From JAXLQL01 sp046331625 (GTDB lineage Bacteria > Acidobacteriota > Terriglobia > Bryobacterales > Bryobacteraceae): a stretch of DNA of 51,915 nt. This document shows, in pieces, positions 51,694 to 51,915 of this stretch (its first letter is position 1; the number at the start of each line of letters is the position of its first letter). Position numbers and translations under genes: made by a program. The stretch spans positions 1 through 51,915 of the forward strand of contig JAXLQL010000041.1 of assembly GCA_046331625.1 (NCBI GenBank), given 5' to 3'. Below the pieces are notes generated by a model. The model did not search any database, was not told the DNA's origin, and saw only the letters and a program-made list of their open reading frames with translations.

Positions 51694-51915
51694 ATGCAGA
51701 AGAATTTCTCGGAGCAGTACTTGGCAGGTCAGTCGTTTGCGAAACAGGATCTGCGCGATGCGAGCTTTCGCAATGCAAGATTGGCTGGCGCGGATTTCAG
51801 TGGCGCGGATGTCCGGGGCGTTGACTTCGCCAGCGCCGATTTGAGGTGCGCACGATTCTGTGGGGCGCGGCTGGGTCGTACAAGGTGGCCAGCAACAGTG
51901 CTGCACTTGGGCGTG
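51694..51915 (+). CDS. Pentapeptide-repeat protein, start of a second copy (cut by window end)
   Basis: 74 codons are visible, from the ATG at 51694 to the end of the window. The sequence starts QKNFSEQYLAGQSFAKQDL and continues with RDASFRNARLAGADFSGAD, closely matching the start of the preceding gene, so the pair arose by tandem duplication. The membrane part would follow beyond the window; VLHLGV at the end matches VLHLVS of copy 1. The function cannot be stated. Confidence 0.8.
   Translation, partial: MQKNFSEQYLAGQSFAKQDLRDASFRNARLAGADFSGADVRGVDFASADLRCARFCGARLGRTRWPATVLHLGV

Overview
The window looks like a piece of an Acidobacteriota chromosome, most likely from the Solibacter/Bryobacterales side. 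This is inferred from gene content and no search was run. The pointers are high G+C, three very large Oar-type TonB-dependent receptors with N-terminal carboxypeptidase-regulatory-like domains (21385-24639, 30346-33768, 46997-50353), a VWFA-type secreted protein of the kind named after Acidobacteria, many secreted TPR, cytochrome c and quinoprotein genes, and palindromic intergenic repeats. I found no rRNA, tRNA, CRISPR array, integrase or transposase.

Layout. 1-2607: the end of a membrane protein, an O-methyltransferase and thiL. 2644-4286: a type IV toxin-antitoxin pair of the AbiE kind with a palindrome over its putative promoter. 4539-7815: a tightly overlapping leftward operon for periplasmic alcohol oxidation (di-haem cytochrome c, then a PQQ dehydrogenase with the Asp-x-Asp pair typical of lanthanide enzymes, then a cytochrome c/methyltransferase fusion). 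8135-11065: a secretin-like protein divergent from a winged-helix AAA ATPase. 11280-14816: a LolA-like protein, a PfkB kinase, a cold-shock protein with a long leader, an Rdx (SelW-like) protein and the VWFA protein. 14843-16364: a PIN toxin/antitoxin pair divergent from an HNH protein. 16388-20310: Hsp70-like, Ca2+/H+ antiporter and DegT aminotransferase genes, nearly abutting. 20311-20902: a repeat island. 20903-30096: Vsr, an Oar receptor, a TonB receptor with an ABC substrate-binding protein, a TonB-like protein and a TPR-like protein. 30346-35716: an Oar receptor, TrmO and two tandem Uma2 genes. 35801-42196: a SET protein overlapping an ABC exporter, a small outer-membrane protein, a glycosyltransferase with a structured leader and a large TPR protein. 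42346-46904: six same-strand genes (permuted papain-like protein, lipoprotein, DUF3696-type AAA ATPase, PIN-like nuclease, sulfotransferase, M20 peptidase). 46997-51915: an Oar receptor and two tandem pentapeptide-repeat genes, the second cut by the window end.

How the genes fit together. Much of the content concerns the cell envelope: TonB receptors, a TonB-type protein and an ABC binding protein for uptake of large or scarce nutrients, and PQQ/cytochrome modules for periplasmic oxidation. Conflict and defence genes are scattered between them (AbiE, PIN pair, HNH, Vsr, Uma2, AAA-PIN). The best candidates for undescribed biology are the AAA-PIN gene pair with the adjoining enzyme/lipoprotein pair (42346-44934), the cytochrome c-methyltransferase fusion behind the quinoprotein (4539-5531), the structured leader before the glycosyltransferase (40052-40105) and the dispersed two-palindrome repeat family.
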